Source: Oscillospiraceae bacterium (GTDB lineage: Bacteria; Bacillota; Clostridia; Oscillospirales; CAG-272). From it: a stretch of 46,543 nt of DNA. The stretch covers positions 1 through 46,543 of the forward strand of contig SVTF01000016.1 of the NCBI GenBank assembly GCA_015063905.1. Direction: 5' to 3'. The translations under genes and the position numbers were made by a program. Under the pieces are notes generated by a model, which did not search any database, had not been told where the DNA came from, and saw only the letters and a list, made by a program, of their open reading frames with translations. Position 1 is the first letter of the stretch, and each line of letters starts with the position of its first letter. Shown in pieces: positions 1-8,083 of the stretch.

Positions 1-64
1 AAGGCGGATAGCGCAGTCTTTCGCCTGCGTAGACACCTTTCTTCCTTAAGCGGCGTTTCTTTTC

Positions 65-98
65 GTTCTTTTCTTGTCGCTGATGACAAGAAAAGAAC
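65..98. repeat. Perfect 14-bp-stem hairpin
   Basis: GTTCTTTTCTTGTC and its exact reverse complement flank a six-base loop. The arm core (TTCTTTTCTT) resembles hairpins at 19063-19088 and 43599-43626, so this may be a dispersed element. It has no T-run and lies beyond the terminator of the next gene. Nothing else is seen in 1-130. Confidence 0.5.
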
Positions 99-128
99 AT
101 CGGCGCCCTACAAATCAAAATTTGAACG

Positions 129-160
129 TAAAAAAGCAACCGACCGAGGTCGGTTGCTTT
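129..160 (-). terminator. Intrinsic terminator of the LRR lipoprotein gene
   Basis: A 13-bp stem (AAAGCAACCGACC and its complement around a two-base loop) is followed on the minus strand by a run of T. It starts 18 bases after the stop codon of the minus-strand lipoprotein gene. Confidence 0.85.
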
Positions 161-177
161 GAAGTTTATTTTGTTGT

Positions 178-1887
178 TTACTTTGCTATATTTCCGTCGG
201 TGCAATAGACGGTGTAGGTGCCTGTGTTGAGGTTCCAACCAGATCCCTTACTTATCGCATCCCACTGTGCTGTGGTCCCTCCAAAATGTATGATCACAAG
301 ACTGCGGCAATTAGCGATCACCCAGTTACCCATACTCGTGACTCCATTAGGAATCGTTATACTGATAAGGCTGCCGCACTCGGCAAATGCAGCCACACCG
401 ATGCTAGTGAGCTGACTATTTTCACCAAACGTCACACTCACAAGGCCGCAACAATTTTGGAACGCCTCACGACCTATGCTCGTGACGCTATCAGGGATAG
501 ATATAGTTTTTAGTGTAGAACTTCCACGACAACTAAGCACTCTCCTTGTACCTTCACGCAATGTTATAGATTCAAGCGTATCATCAAAACTCACTACGCA
601 ATTGTCCACGTACGACACCCCGTCTGCTTTTTCAACAAGCTTTGTACAACCGAAGAATGCAGAATTGCCTATCATTGTGACACTTTCGGGAAGAATTATG
701 CTCGTAAGCTCTTCGCAACCGCAGAACGCATTATCACCTATGTCCAACAGTTGGCTGTTTTCGCCGATAACTACAGTTTTAAGGCTGCCGCAATCTTTGA
801 AAGCATTATCGCCTATGCTTCTAATACTGTCAGGAATGATCACCGAAGTTATGCTTTTCCCCTCAAATGCACTGTCAGCAATTTTGGTAACGGTCACGCC
901 CTTGTACGTATCGGCGATAACAACGTTTGTTGAAGATGCCGTATAGTCTATTACCTCCGCAAAGCTTTTGTCCGCAGATACCACATAGACAACCCCGCCT
1001 ATCTGCTGTTTGCATACAGTACAGACACCGCTGTCGTCAAGAGAATGTTCTTCCTCAGTCTTAACGGCACTGCATTTTGAGCAGGCATACCAATGGTTTG
1101 TTTTATCAAATGAATAAGTAGTTGCAAAATCGTGGTCTAATTCTGTTCCCGAAATAAACATGATCTCATGGCACGAGGAGCAGACCCTATAATACAGCTT
1201 TTTGTCACAAGTCAAGTCTTGGTTGTTGCCAAATTCTATAAGTTCACCATATGTATGGATGTCCTCGCCCTTTTCAAGAATCTTAATGGGGTCAAGCACG
1301 GTGCCGTCCGTGAGAGTGATAACAAGTCTGCCATGATCATCAAATTCAATCTTTTCAATGATGGCGCCGGTTTCGCCCTTGTCACCCTTTTCGCCTTGGA
1401 TGCCCTGTTCGCCTTGGTCGCCCTTGTCACCCTTATCACCCTTTTCACCTTGGATGCCTTGTTCACCTTGGTCGCCCTTGTCACCCTTATCACCCTTTTC
1501 ACCTTGGATGCCCTGGTCGCCCTTTGCGCCGGCGAGAGAAGAAAGCCACTCTGTAACTGTTCCTTGATAACCGTTTTCTACCGCAAGTTCATATGCCGAC
1601 TTACCATCCTTGCCATGCAAAGACTCGACCCACTCTTCAAATGTACCCTCGTATCCCCTGCTCGTCAGTTCCTCATACACCTTGTAGGGCGTATCATACA
1701 GTATTCCGTAGTCTTCTTCTTGCTCTGTAGTCTGCTCTACTTCATCATTTTGTACCGTAGCAGTGCTTTGCGCGGAGCCTGATCCGTTTCCTTCAGGTGA
1801 CTCCGTATTATTACATGACGCAAATAAGCTTGCTATCATTATAGCGCATACTAATACCGCAAGTGCCTTCAATGTTATCGTTTTCAT
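178..1887 (-). CDS. Surface lipoprotein with collagen-like Gly-X-Y and BspA-type LRR repeats
   Basis: A predicted lipoprotein of 569 residues. Residues 1-25 form a lipoprotein signal peptide ending in LFASC (acylated Cys25). Residues about 25-60 are a Ser/Thr/Glu-rich linker. About 115-175 is an uninterrupted Gly-X-Y tract (GDKGDKGDQGEQGIQGEK, repeated). About 230-295 holds three CxxC pairs with conserved His (CSSC, CSKC, CTVC), which may bind metal. From about 330 to 550 there are BspA/LRR_5-type repeats (SVIIPDSIRSIGDNAFKDC and similar). Such LRR lipoproteins are exported adhesin-like proteins in gut Clostridia; the ligand here is unknown. A consensus promoter lies at 1936-1964 and a terminator follows. 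The collagen tract comes from 54-bp tandem DNA repeats. Function is inferred from repeat types only. Confidence 0.85.
   Translation of the reverse strand: MKTITLKALAVLVCAIMIASLFASCNNTESPEGNGSGSAQSTATVQNDEVEQTTEQEEDYGILYDTPYKVYEELTSRGYEGTFEEWVESLHGKDGKSAYELAVENGYQGTVTEWLSSLAGAKGDQGIQGEKGDKGDKGDQGEQGIQGEKGDKGDKGDQGEQGIQGEKGDKGETGAIIEKIEFDDHGRLVITLTDGTVLDPIKILEKGEDIHTYGELIEFGNNQDLTCDKKLYYRVCSSCHEIMFISGTELDHDFATTYSFDKTNHWYACSKCSAVKTEEEHSLDDSGVCTVCKQQIGGVVYVVSADKSFAEVIDYTASSTNVVIADTYKGVTVTKIADSAFEGKSITSVIIPDSIRSIGDNAFKDCGSLKTVVIGENSQLLDIGDNAFCGCEELTSIILPESVTMIGNSAFFGCTKLVEKADGVSYVDNCVVSFDDTLESITLREGTRRVLSCRGSSTLKTISIPDSVTSIGREAFQNCCGLVSVTFGENSQLTSIGVAAFAECGSLISITIPNGVTSMGNWVIANCRSLVIIHFGGTTAQWDAISKGSGWNLNTGTYTVYCTDGNIAK
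1381..1531 (-). repeat. 54-bp tandem repeat coding the Gly-X-Y tract
   Basis: Roughly two and a half copies of a 54-base unit encode the 18-residue block GDKGDKGDQGEQGIQGEK. Copies are nearly identical at the DNA level, as expected for a tract that gains and loses units by slippage or recombination. Confidence 0.8.
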
Positions 1888-1935
1888 AGTATCTCTCCTT
1901 TGATGCTTTGCTGTGGATATTTTTTGAATAAAATC

Positions 1936-1964
1936 ATTTTACCACATTTTGTTGTATATGTCAA
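1936..1964 (-). promoter_or_regulatory. Sigma-A promoter of the LRR lipoprotein gene
   Basis: On the minus strand TTGACA (1959-1964) and TAAAAT (1936-1941) are 17 bases apart, about 50 bases upstream of the start codon. The -35 box overlaps the left edge of the palindrome at 1963-1983. Confidence 0.75.
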
Positions 1965-1983
1965 TACCTCAAATTGCGGTATT
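1963..1983. promoter_or_regulatory. 21-bp near-perfect palindrome, operator candidate
   Basis: Arms AATACCTCAA and TTGCGGTATT are inverted repeats matching at 9 of 10 positions around one central base. The site overlaps the -35 of the leftward lipoprotein promoter and sits immediately upstream of the -10 (TATAAT, 1985-1990) of the rightward Xre gene. Autoregulation by that Xre protein, with co-control of the lipoprotein, is inferred from position. Confidence 0.6.
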
Positions 1984-2025
1984 ATATAATGTGAGTAATA
2001 AAAATTATCGGCGAGGGGTGGTTAT

Positions 2026-2238
2026 TTGTACCGAAGAATACGCGATCTGCGTGAGGATCGAGATCTTACGCAAAAACAAATGGCAAAAGCACTCAACTGC
2101 TCGCAGCAGGCATACAGCAACTACGAGCTTGGTCAGCGCGATATACCCACCGACATGCTAATTAAGCTCGCGCTATTCTATAACGTATCTACAGACTATA
2201 TTTTGGGTATAAGCGACAATCCTAAAATACAAAAATAA
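2026..2238 (+). CDS. Small Xre/Cro-family HTH transcriptional regulator
   Basis: A 70-residue protein that is almost entirely one HTH_3 (Xre) domain: RIRDLREDRDLTQKQMAKAL, then QQAYSNYELGQRDIP as the recognition-helix region, then LIKLALFYNVSTDYILG. It starts with TTG; a GGGGTGG Shine-Dalgarno ends five bases upstream and no better start exists in frame. A likely -10 (TATAAT) is at 1985-1990. It is divergent from the LRR lipoprotein gene with a shared palindrome, so a repressor of itself and that gene is the simplest reading. No effector domain is present. Confidence 0.85.
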   Translation: MYRRIRDLREDRDLTQKQMAKALNCSQQAYSNYELGQRDIPTDMLIKLALFYNVSTDYILGISDNPKIQK

Positions 2239-2265
2239 CGGACATCGTGCGGTGTCCGTTATTTT
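2237..2265. terminator. Bidirectional intrinsic terminator
   Basis: AACGGACA and TGTCCGTT pair around an eight-base loop, with A-run on the left and T-run on the right. It serves both the Xre gene from the left and the aldolase gene from the right. Confidence 0.85.
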
Positions 2266-2277
2266 TGCTATAAACTT

Positions 2278-3123
2278 TTATACTCTGCCGTTCGATCCGA
2301 AGAGCATCATCTTTTCCATAACTGCCTTCTTCATTGCCTCAACCTTGATGGCACGGAGAGAAAGGTATTCGTTAAAGCCCGACTTGTCGCCAATGTTATT
2401 GGCAACTGCTCTCTCGCCTGCAACGCAGAGGTCGGTAAAGATATTTACCTTGGCGATACCGTTCTTGATGGTATTTCTGAAATCGTCATCGGAAAGTCCC
2501 GAGCCGCCGTGAAGCACGAGGGGCGTATCGATGGTGTTTCTGATTTCCTGAAGTCTGCCGATGTCAAGGCGGGGCTTGGTCTTGTATGCGCCGTGTGCCG
2601 TTCCAATCGCGATAGCGAGCGCGTCAACACCCGTTGCCTCAACGAAGTCCTTTGCCTCCTTGGGAGTGGTGTACATATCGTCAGTCGCGTTATCGTCGTT
2701 GATAGCGTCGCCAACGTGTCCGATCTCACCCTCAACGGTTGCGCCAAAGGTATGAGCGATCTTTACTATCTCGGCAGTAGCACGGAGGTTTTCGGAAAGC
2801 TCGTTTGCGGAGCCGTCGAACATTACGCTGGTAAAGCCTACCTGAAGCGCCTCGAGGCAACGCTCAAATGTCAAGCCGTGATCATAGTGAACGACTACGG
2901 GAACGGATGCGTTCTTTGCCATATTTACCATAGAAGGTCCGATGAGCTGAAGCTCGCCGTAAGGCAGAAGAACCTCGGCAGTACCTATGATAACGGGGGA
3001 ACGAAGCTCCTCAGCGGCAGAAATTACCGCCTCAAGCATATCGGAGTCGGTGGTGTTAAAGAGTCCTACTCCGTAATGATTTTTTTGCGCGTCATACAAT
3101 ACGTCGTTAAGATTAGCAAGCAT
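2278..3123 (-). CDS. Class II (zinc) ketose-bisphosphate aldolase family
   Basis: At 281 residues this is the usual length of the FbaA/GatY/KbaY family, which splits ketose phosphates into DHAP and an aldehyde through a zinc enolate. Visible motifs are HYDHG (catalytic Asp81, zinc His82), VEGEIGHVG (131-138), GTAHG (zinc His177), LHGGSG (zinc His205) and KVNIFTDL (DHAP-phosphate region, 225-232). It is the last gene of an operon with a sugar isomerase and a PfkB kinase, which suggests cleavage of the phosphorylated ketose made upstream rather than housekeeping glycolysis. Whether the substrate is fructose-, tagatose- or xylulose-phosphate cannot be read from the motifs. A Shine-Dalgarno (GGAG) precedes the ATG. 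Confidence 0.88.
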   Translation of the reverse strand: MLANLNDVLYDAQKNHYGVGLFNTTDSDMLEAVISAAEELRSPVIIGTAEVLLPYGELQLIGPSMVNMAKNASVPVVVHYDHGLTFERCLEALQVGFTSVMFDGSANELSENLRATAEIVKIAHTFGATVEGEIGHVGDAINDDNATDDMYTTPKEAKDFVEATGVDALAIAIGTAHGAYKTKPRLDIGRLQEIRNTIDTPLVLHGGSGLSDDDFRNTIKNGIAKVNIFTDLCVAGERAVANNIGDKSGFNEYLSLRAIKVEAMKKAVMEKMMLFGSNGRV

Positions 3124-3144
3124 TTTTATATCTCCTTATATGTA

Positions 3145-3681
3145 TTATTCGTCAATAACAGTTGCTCTTACAAGACGAGGATCGGTGAAAATATCGGTCT
3201 CGTCCGTGCTTCTGGTAGAAAACTCGGAAATTACCGCGCCCTCAGGTCCTGCCTGGAACCAATGCCAAGTCTCAGGCATGATCGTGTACTGCTCACCGGG
3301 GTTGAGCACGACCTCGTGGAACACGGAAACGTCCGTGGGAGGAATGTAGCCCTGAATATCCTCTTTTTTGCCCTCTCCCGAAACGTAGAGATAGCATTTG
3401 CCATATCTTACGCGGAAGGTTTCTTCCTTGCCCTCCTGACCGTTGGTGGGAATATGCATATGCTCTGCGCAGGTCTGACCGGGGAGCAATACCATTTCCT
3501 TTGCGCAAACTCTATCGGTGTTTATGTAGGTGATGATCTCAAGACCCATGGTTTCAAGCATATCGAGTCCCCAGTCAACTACCTCAACACTCTCTTTTTC
3601 CTTTTCGGTGAGCGCGATGCCCGCCTTTTCATACATTTCGAGCGCTTTTTTTACGTACTCTTCATAAGTTTCTCTTGTCAT
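3145..3681 (-). CDS. D-lyxose ketol-isomerase family (cupin-fold sugar isomerase)
   Basis: A 178-residue protein of the D-lyxose isomerase type (EC 5.3.1.15 family, cupin fold), which interconverts D-lyxose and D-xylulose and often D-mannose and D-fructose. The metal-binding set is visible: EHMH (His74, His76), Glu87 in GKEETFRVRYG, and His140 in PETWHWFQAG. Its ATG overlaps the TGA of the upstream kinase gene by four bases, a sign of translational coupling, and the aldolase follows after a short gap. A ketose made here would be phosphorylated by the PfkB partner and cleaved by the aldolase. Substrate identity is inferred from family membership. Confidence 0.82.
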   Translation of the reverse strand: MTRETYEEYVKKALEMYEKAGIALTEKEKESVEVVDWGLDMLETMGLEIITYINTDRVCAKEMVLLPGQTCAEHMHIPTNGQEGKEETFRVRYGKCYLYVSGEGKKEDIQGYIPPTDVSVFHEVVLNPGEQYTIMPETWHWFQAGPEGAVISEFSTRSTDETDIFTDPRLVRATVIDE

Positions 3682-4889
3682 AACGTTAACCTCCCATATT
3701 TTTCTGCAAGCATTAATATTTCGTTTCGCGGCTTCATTCCGTCAACCGCGTTTGCCTCAAGCAAATTACACGCTGCCGCAGCGGACGCAAACTCAAGCAT
3801 TTGACTATCCGCATAATTATTATATATACCGTAAAGGCATCCCGCGCAAAAGGCATCTCCCGCACCAACCGTGCCCTTGATGTCCTCACGAGGCACCTTG
3901 AGCGACGCAACAGTAGTAAATCTTCCCTTCGGGTCAAGCGCAAAGCTGCACTCTTTACAATGCACCACTACCTTATCGCGTACACCCGCATCTATGCATT
4001 TCTGCATTGCAAGGCGAACGTTTTCCTCATTGATCTTTCCGTTATCAAAACGCGGCTCAACGTTCCAGATTCCGCAACACTCTATCTCGTTAATGATGAC
4101 GTAATTGCAATACTTCAATACAGGAATAACCTTTTTGCCGTAATTACCCGAGCTATCACTGACAAGGTCGATTGAGGTTTTAATTCCTGCCTTTTGCGTC
4201 TCTGACAAAAATCTTGCCATCTTTGTTCCGTATTGCTTGTCATCCTCATCGAATCTATCAAGCAAAAGCACGTAGCCTATATGAAAGATATTGCAGTTGA
4301 GAGAATTAATATCGATATCATCGGGGCAGAATTCAGCATTGGCGCCTTTCTTATGAAAGAACGTACGCTCGCCGGAAGGTATGCTCATAACATCGCAAAA
4401 GCTGGTGGGATTCTGTGACGTATAACACATTTTTGACACGTTGATACCGTATTTCTGAAGAGTTGACACAATATAGCGTCCGTTTTCGTCATTTCCAACC
4501 TTTCCAATAACGCTGATCGGTATTCGGCGATCTATCTTTGCAAGATTTATCGCGGTGTTTGGCAAGCATCCGCCAACCGCATAATTTATGTCGTTTATAT
4601 GTACCAGCATACCCGCCTCCGGATATCTGTCAATATTCTTGACTATATCCACAAGGGTGGTTCCCGCGATTGTTATGCCCTTTTCCTCACCGAGCATCAG
4701 ATAATCAACCGACACGCCGAATATCTCCGCGATCTTTGGAAAAAGAGTTATATCGGGATATCCCTGACCGCTTTCCCACTTGCTGACTGCCTTATTACTG
4801 ACACTAAGCTTCTCGGCAAGCGCCGTTTGTGTCATGCCATTCTGTCGGCGAAGCTTCGCTATGGTCACGCCTATAGTTTTACTGTCCAT
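3678..4889 (-). CDS. Xre HTH domain fused to a PfkB-family sugar kinase
   Basis: A 403-residue two-domain protein. Residues 5-66 are an Xre HTH (LRRQNGMTQTALAEKLSVSN, KAVSKWESGQGYPDI, FGVSVDYLMLGEE). About 73-400 is a ribokinase/PfkB kinase: VGGCLPNTAINLAKI and VIGKVGNDENGRYI near its N-terminus, and the signature GTVGAGDAF with the catalytic Asp345 near its C-terminus. The usual DT before GAGD reads GT-V here. Fusion of a DNA-binding domain to a sugar kinase suggests a self-contained sensor and enzyme, with the kinase domain reporting substrate to the HTH. The gene has a GGAGG site, starts 18 bases after the zinc-ribbon gene, and overlaps the isomerase by 4 bases. Confidence 0.88.
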   Translation of the reverse strand: MDSKTIGVTIAKLRRQNGMTQTALAEKLSVSNKAVSKWESGQGYPDITLFPKIAEIFGVSVDYLMLGEEKGITIAGTTLVDIVKNIDRYPEAGMLVHINDINYAVGGCLPNTAINLAKIDRRIPISVIGKVGNDENGRYIVSTLQKYGINVSKMCYTSQNPTSFCDVMSIPSGERTFFHKKGANAEFCPDDIDINSLNCNIFHIGYVLLLDRFDEDDKQYGTKMARFLSETQKAGIKTSIDLVSDSSGNYGKKVIPVLKYCNYVIINEIECCGIWNVEPRFDNGKINEENVRLAMQKCIDAGVRDKVVVHCKECSFALDPKGRFTTVASLKVPREDIKGTVGAGDAFCAGCLYGIYNNYADSQMLEFASAAAACNLLEANAVDGMKPRNEILMLAEKYGRLTL

Positions 4890-4907
4890 TACGTACCTCC
4901 AAAAGCT

Positions 4908-5372
4908 CTATTTATTCCATTTGAATTTTCGTCCACATCCACTACAGTAATCATCCCCAAAAAGCACTTTGCGGTGACATATTGGGCAAACATACACCTT
5001 TTTATTATCTGTATAGGTGTTCGCGTTGGATGGTATTTCATTCCCATGCACAATCTTTGAGGTGCCGCAATCAATGGTGGATCGTCTATTAGATGAACAA
5101 CAATTATTTGATTCCATTAAATGAATCAATATTTCCTTTTCTCGATTTTCCTTAACTAAATCGGGCAATGCCATAACATAAATATATCCTGGAAGACCCA
5201 GAAACAGGCAAATAATGAATATGTTTTCCTCATTGTTATCATTATAGCCCTTACTCTTGGCAATTCTGTCAAATCGTCTTGCAAGTACACATCTAACCCA
5301 AATCATCAAACCAATCACTCCCAAAAAACCTATGTAGTATCCTACCACATAGCCTAAACTACTATCCCCCAT
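4908..5372 (-). CDS. Membrane protein with C-terminal zinc ribbon
   Basis: A protein of 154 residues with two hydrophobic segments (about 7-30 and 51-70), a charged middle, and a C-terminal zinc ribbon with Cys129/Cys132 (CPIC) and Cys143/Cys146 (CSGC). I do not recognise the family. It has its own promoter (5417-5444) and a strong AAAGGGGAAG site. Its stop is 18 bases before the HTH-kinase start with no terminator between, so read-through into the sugar operon is expected. A second, unrelated 2TM zinc-ribbon gene lies at 45653. Confidence 0.75.
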   Translation of the reverse strand: MGDSSLGYVVGYYIGFLGVIGLMIWVRCVLARRFDRIAKSKGYNDNNEENIFIICLFLGLPGYIYVMALPDLVKENREKEILIHLMESNNCCSSNRRSTIDCGTSKIVHGNEIPSNANTYTDNKKVYVCPICHRKVLFGDDYCSGCGRKFKWNK

Positions 5373-5416
5373 TACGTCTTCCCCTTTCTACATCATTTTA
5401 GTATCTCTACAACCTA

Positions 5417-5444
5417 ATTATAGCACATTTTTCGCGCAAATCAA
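5417..5444 (-). promoter_or_regulatory. Sigma-A promoter of the zinc-ribbon/sugar operon
   Basis: On the minus strand TTGATT (5439-5444) and TATAAT (5417-5422) are 16 bases apart, about 45 bases before the start codon at 5372. Confidence 0.6.
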
Positions 5445-5531
5445 ACCCACAGTTAGAAGATTTCGGCTTGAATTTCAATTTTTGCAGCCGAGCAATCTAC
5501 TTCGGGTAGATTAATTGCCTGCGATTTTTTG

Positions 5532-7463
5532 TTAACTCTCTGATTGCGCCGATTCGGTATTTTCGCTATTTTTTGCTTTTTTTCTTTTACGGTGAACTAC
5601 AATAGCGCGCACGATAAATACTATAGCTGCTATTAATATCAAAACAAGTGCCAACGCAACGTACGTGAATATATTTGCGTTACGAAGAAGATCAATGGGA
5701 TTCAGACTTGCGTATACCACCTTGCGTCCGTCCACTTTCGAATAGCGCTGGTTCATCTCTCCGTCCATCTCGTAAAGATAGTCTGCAATCGCATCCCATT
5801 CCTTTAACGGATTTCCGTTTTCGTCCTTGACAACGTACTTTACAAGATCCTCGGTAGCAATAGGATTACCCTCGGCATCGCGTGGCGTTATGGAAAGAAG
5901 TCCGAAAGACGTTTCCTTGACCGAGCCCAGCATCTGACCCATATACATGCCTGCGACAACGAAATAAAGCTTTTCGTCGTCAATTGCCTCCAGAGTTCCG
6001 TCCGCTCGGCGTAACATAGCATAATCCACCTTATTGAATATCATTCGATATTGATTGAACGAATATTCAACTCCCGACATAAACAACTGCGCGGATCTCA
6101 TCAGCGGTTGAACAGACGCGTCAAGCTCAATTGCCGCCTTCAGATCTTTTCCCGTAAGATAGATTCCGATCAGCTCACCCTCAGTTCCAACTCCCAACGA
6201 TGCAGCATTGAAAACATCCGATACAGTCACGTTACCTACGGGCAAGCTGCCTCGGATAACACCCGCGGCTGTTACCGCCATATCAACGGTCTTACCAGTT
6301 GTGCGCTCGACCGCCCATTTATACGCATCGGAAAATATATTGCAAAGCGTGGATTCGTGCTGAGTGGCGTAAACCTCATCAACCGTATCAAACGTGTACG
6401 GATTATTTACAAGCACTTGATCAAAGGTATATCCGTATTTTGAAAGGTAGTCCTTCTCAACCGCCAATTTATAGTTCTCTACCATCGCGGCGATAGTCGG
6501 ATCCTCGGCAACATTCTCATCAATTGCTATAAGCTTATAATCGGCAGTTACCCAATCATCGCCAACCATCTTTAGCTTGAGAACGCCGAGGTTGCGTCCA
6601 TATTCCGCAGCAGAAACTATAAGCGTTCCGTTTACGACAATTGGCTCCTCAAGAGTTGTATGAGTGTGACCGGATATGATAATATCGATTCCGTCCACAG
6701 CTTTTGCAAGCTCGTAATCCTCACCCTTGCCGCCGTCTGTGCCGCTATGGGATAGACAAATTACAACGGGCTTTTCCCCATATGTCGCCTCACACTCAGA
6801 AACCGCCGTTTTCACTATCTCTTTGGCAACAGCGGCAGGATCCTCAAACACCATGCCTGAATTTGGTGCGCAAGCATCCGCATCCTCTCCAAATATTCCA
6901 AAAATGACATAATACGTGCCTCCGCGCTCCAAAATCATATAGTCTTTAACTCCGTAATCATTGAAAGCCTGCCAAAGCTCCGCGTCGTATCCGTCCTGAC
7001 CCTTTACCGGCGGCAGATAGTTAGCGCAAACGATAGCCGGGAGCTTATCTCCGCTCGACTTCGCAGCTTTCAACATTGACTTAAGTCCCGATTGCAGATA
7101 ATCGTACTCGTGATTTCCAAACGTGGTAACGTCATAGCCCATCGCGCCCATCATACGCAACTCAATAGCTGAGGTAGGGTACGCAGTCTGGAACAACGAG
7201 CCCATGGAAAAATCACCCGCATCCACGAGTATCGCGTCGGGGTCTATCGCTTTTTGGGCATTTATCGCAGTCATTAGTCTTGCATAGCCGCCGTATTCCC
7301 CTTGCCCCGATTTATTCGCCGAGGGCAAAAGATGAGAGTGCAGATCGTGAGTAAAAAGAACTGTTATTTCCTTGTCGTCTTGTGTGGCAGACAGAGGAAC
7401 AATACAGACTGCCATGCACATCACTACCGAAAGTATTACCGCAAAAATACGCATGATTTTCAT
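5532..7463 (-). CDS. Surface 5'-nucleotidase / UDP-sugar hydrolase-type metallophosphoesterase
   Basis: A 643-residue protein with an N-terminal signal peptide (cleavage near residue 26), a calcineurin-like metallophosphoesterase domain (about 32-290) and a 5'-nucleotidase C-terminal domain (about 340-560). Metal-site motifs are visible: FTHDLHSH, DAGDF, GNHEYDY, LSHSG and GHTHT. A transmembrane helix near residues 600-622 followed by a Lys/Arg-rich tail anchors it, instead of an LPxTG signal. This family removes phosphate from extracellular nucleotides or related phosphoesters for scavenging; the exact substrate is not readable. It has its own promoter at 7498-7526. No clear intrinsic terminator is seen downstream in 5373-5531. 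Confidence 0.87.
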   Translation of the reverse strand: MKIMRIFAVILSVVMCMAVCIVPLSATQDDKEITVLFTHDLHSHLLPSANKSGQGEYGGYARLMTAINAQKAIDPDAILVDAGDFSMGSLFQTAYPTSAIELRMMGAMGYDVTTFGNHEYDYLQSGLKSMLKAAKSSGDKLPAIVCANYLPPVKGQDGYDAELWQAFNDYGVKDYMILERGGTYYVIFGIFGEDADACAPNSGMVFEDPAAVAKEIVKTAVSECEATYGEKPVVICLSHSGTDGGKGEDYELAKAVDGIDIIISGHTHTTLEEPIVVNGTLIVSAAEYGRNLGVLKLKMVGDDWVTADYKLIAIDENVAEDPTIAAMVENYKLAVEKDYLSKYGYTFDQVLVNNPYTFDTVDEVYATQHESTLCNIFSDAYKWAVERTTGKTVDMAVTAAGVIRGSLPVGNVTVSDVFNAASLGVGTEGELIGIYLTGKDLKAAIELDASVQPLMRSAQLFMSGVEYSFNQYRMIFNKVDYAMLRRADGTLEAIDDEKLYFVVAGMYMGQMLGSVKETSFGLLSITPRDAEGNPIATEDLVKYVVKDENGNPLKEWDAIADYLYEMDGEMNQRYSKVDGRKVVYASLNPIDLLRNANIFTYVALALVLILIAAIVFIVRAIVVHRKRKKAKNSENTESAQSES

Positions 7464-7497
7464 ATATTAATCTCCCTTTCAATAATTGACTAAATTC

Positions 7498-7526
7498 ATT
7501 TTACCATAATTTATGATGCGCGTCAA
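7498..7526 (-). promoter_or_regulatory. Sigma-A promoter of the 5'-nucleotidase gene
   Basis: On the minus strand TTGACG (7521-7526) and TAAAAT (7498-7503) are exactly 17 bases apart. The start codon is 34 bases downstream, with an AAAGGGAG ribosome site between. Confidence 0.75.
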
Positions 7527-7588
7527 GTATTCGGAATTTGCTATTTGTTTATGGTTGGATCGGCGCTTTATCACGGATTCGGAAATAA

Positions 7589-7632
7589 TAAAATAGATCC
7601 CCTCGCCAATTATAGCGAGGGGATCTATTTTA
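7589..7632 (-). terminator. Intrinsic terminator of the Opp operon
   Basis: A stem of about 17 bp (AAAATAGATCCCCTCGC and its complement) flanks a short AT loop. Its right edge touches the stop codon of the DUF3899-type gene at 7630. T-rich sequence lies on both sides, so it may work in both directions. Confidence 0.8.
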
Positions 7633-8055
7633 CGGGGTTTTAGTATAGAAATTTGAGTTCCAAATAACCGTAAATACAATGCCTATTGCAAGGAAAAACA
7701 AACCTGTCAGAAGAATGCAGATGTCGCTCGATTTTTTAGTTTCCTTAAGCTTTCGCTCACGATACTGAGCATAAAACTCATGGTTCTTTCGTCCCATAGG
7801 AACAAATATCTGAACTACGGTTTTTAAAACAAATCCGATTCCTATCAGCGCGCCTTCGCCGCTGATAAACATCATTCCGGCAAACATCAGTAACATTATT
7901 CCCGAAACACAGAAGGCATCCGATAATATTTGAATATTCACTCCTATACTGTCGGTGAAAAAGCCTCTTATCCAAATCACGATAAACGCGATCAGAGCAG
8001 CTACGCAGAAACAAATAATATACTTTCTTAATAACGCTTTGTTTTCTTGTTTCAC
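7630..8055 (-). CDS. Small membrane protein, DUF3899-like
   Basis: A protein of 141 residues with three to four hydrophobic segments (about 11-30, 42-65, 74-90 and 112-134). The central SGEGALIGIGFVLK block resembles DUF3899 proteins, which have no known function. It starts with GTG 28 bases after the oppF-like gene, with no terminator between, and is the last gene of the Opp operon. Association with peptide uptake is by position only. Confidence 0.65.
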   Translation of the reverse strand: MKQENKALLRKYIICFCVAALIAFIVIWIRGFFTDSIGVNIQILSDAFCVSGIMLLMFAGMMFISGEGALIGIGFVLKTVVQIFVPMGRKNHEFYAQYRERKLKETKKSSDICILLTGLFFLAIGIVFTVIWNSNFYTKTP

Positions 8056-8083
8056 TTCGATTTAACCATCCGTTTATTTCTTA

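Noticed and set aside
1168-1782. Hydrophobic plus-strand frame opposite the collagen-like tract
   Set aside because: It is the antisense reading of the Gly-X-Y repeats; the repeat gives an artificial open frame.
2509-3804. A 431-codon plus-strand open frame
   Set aside because: It runs antisense through the aldolase and isomerase genes, whose motifs are clear, and its translation has no recognisable domain or ribosome site.
5485-5515. Terminator for the zinc-ribbon or nucleotidase gene
   Set aside because: A seven-bp hairpin AATCTAC/GTAGATT exists but there is no T-run on the minus strand, so termination cannot be supported.
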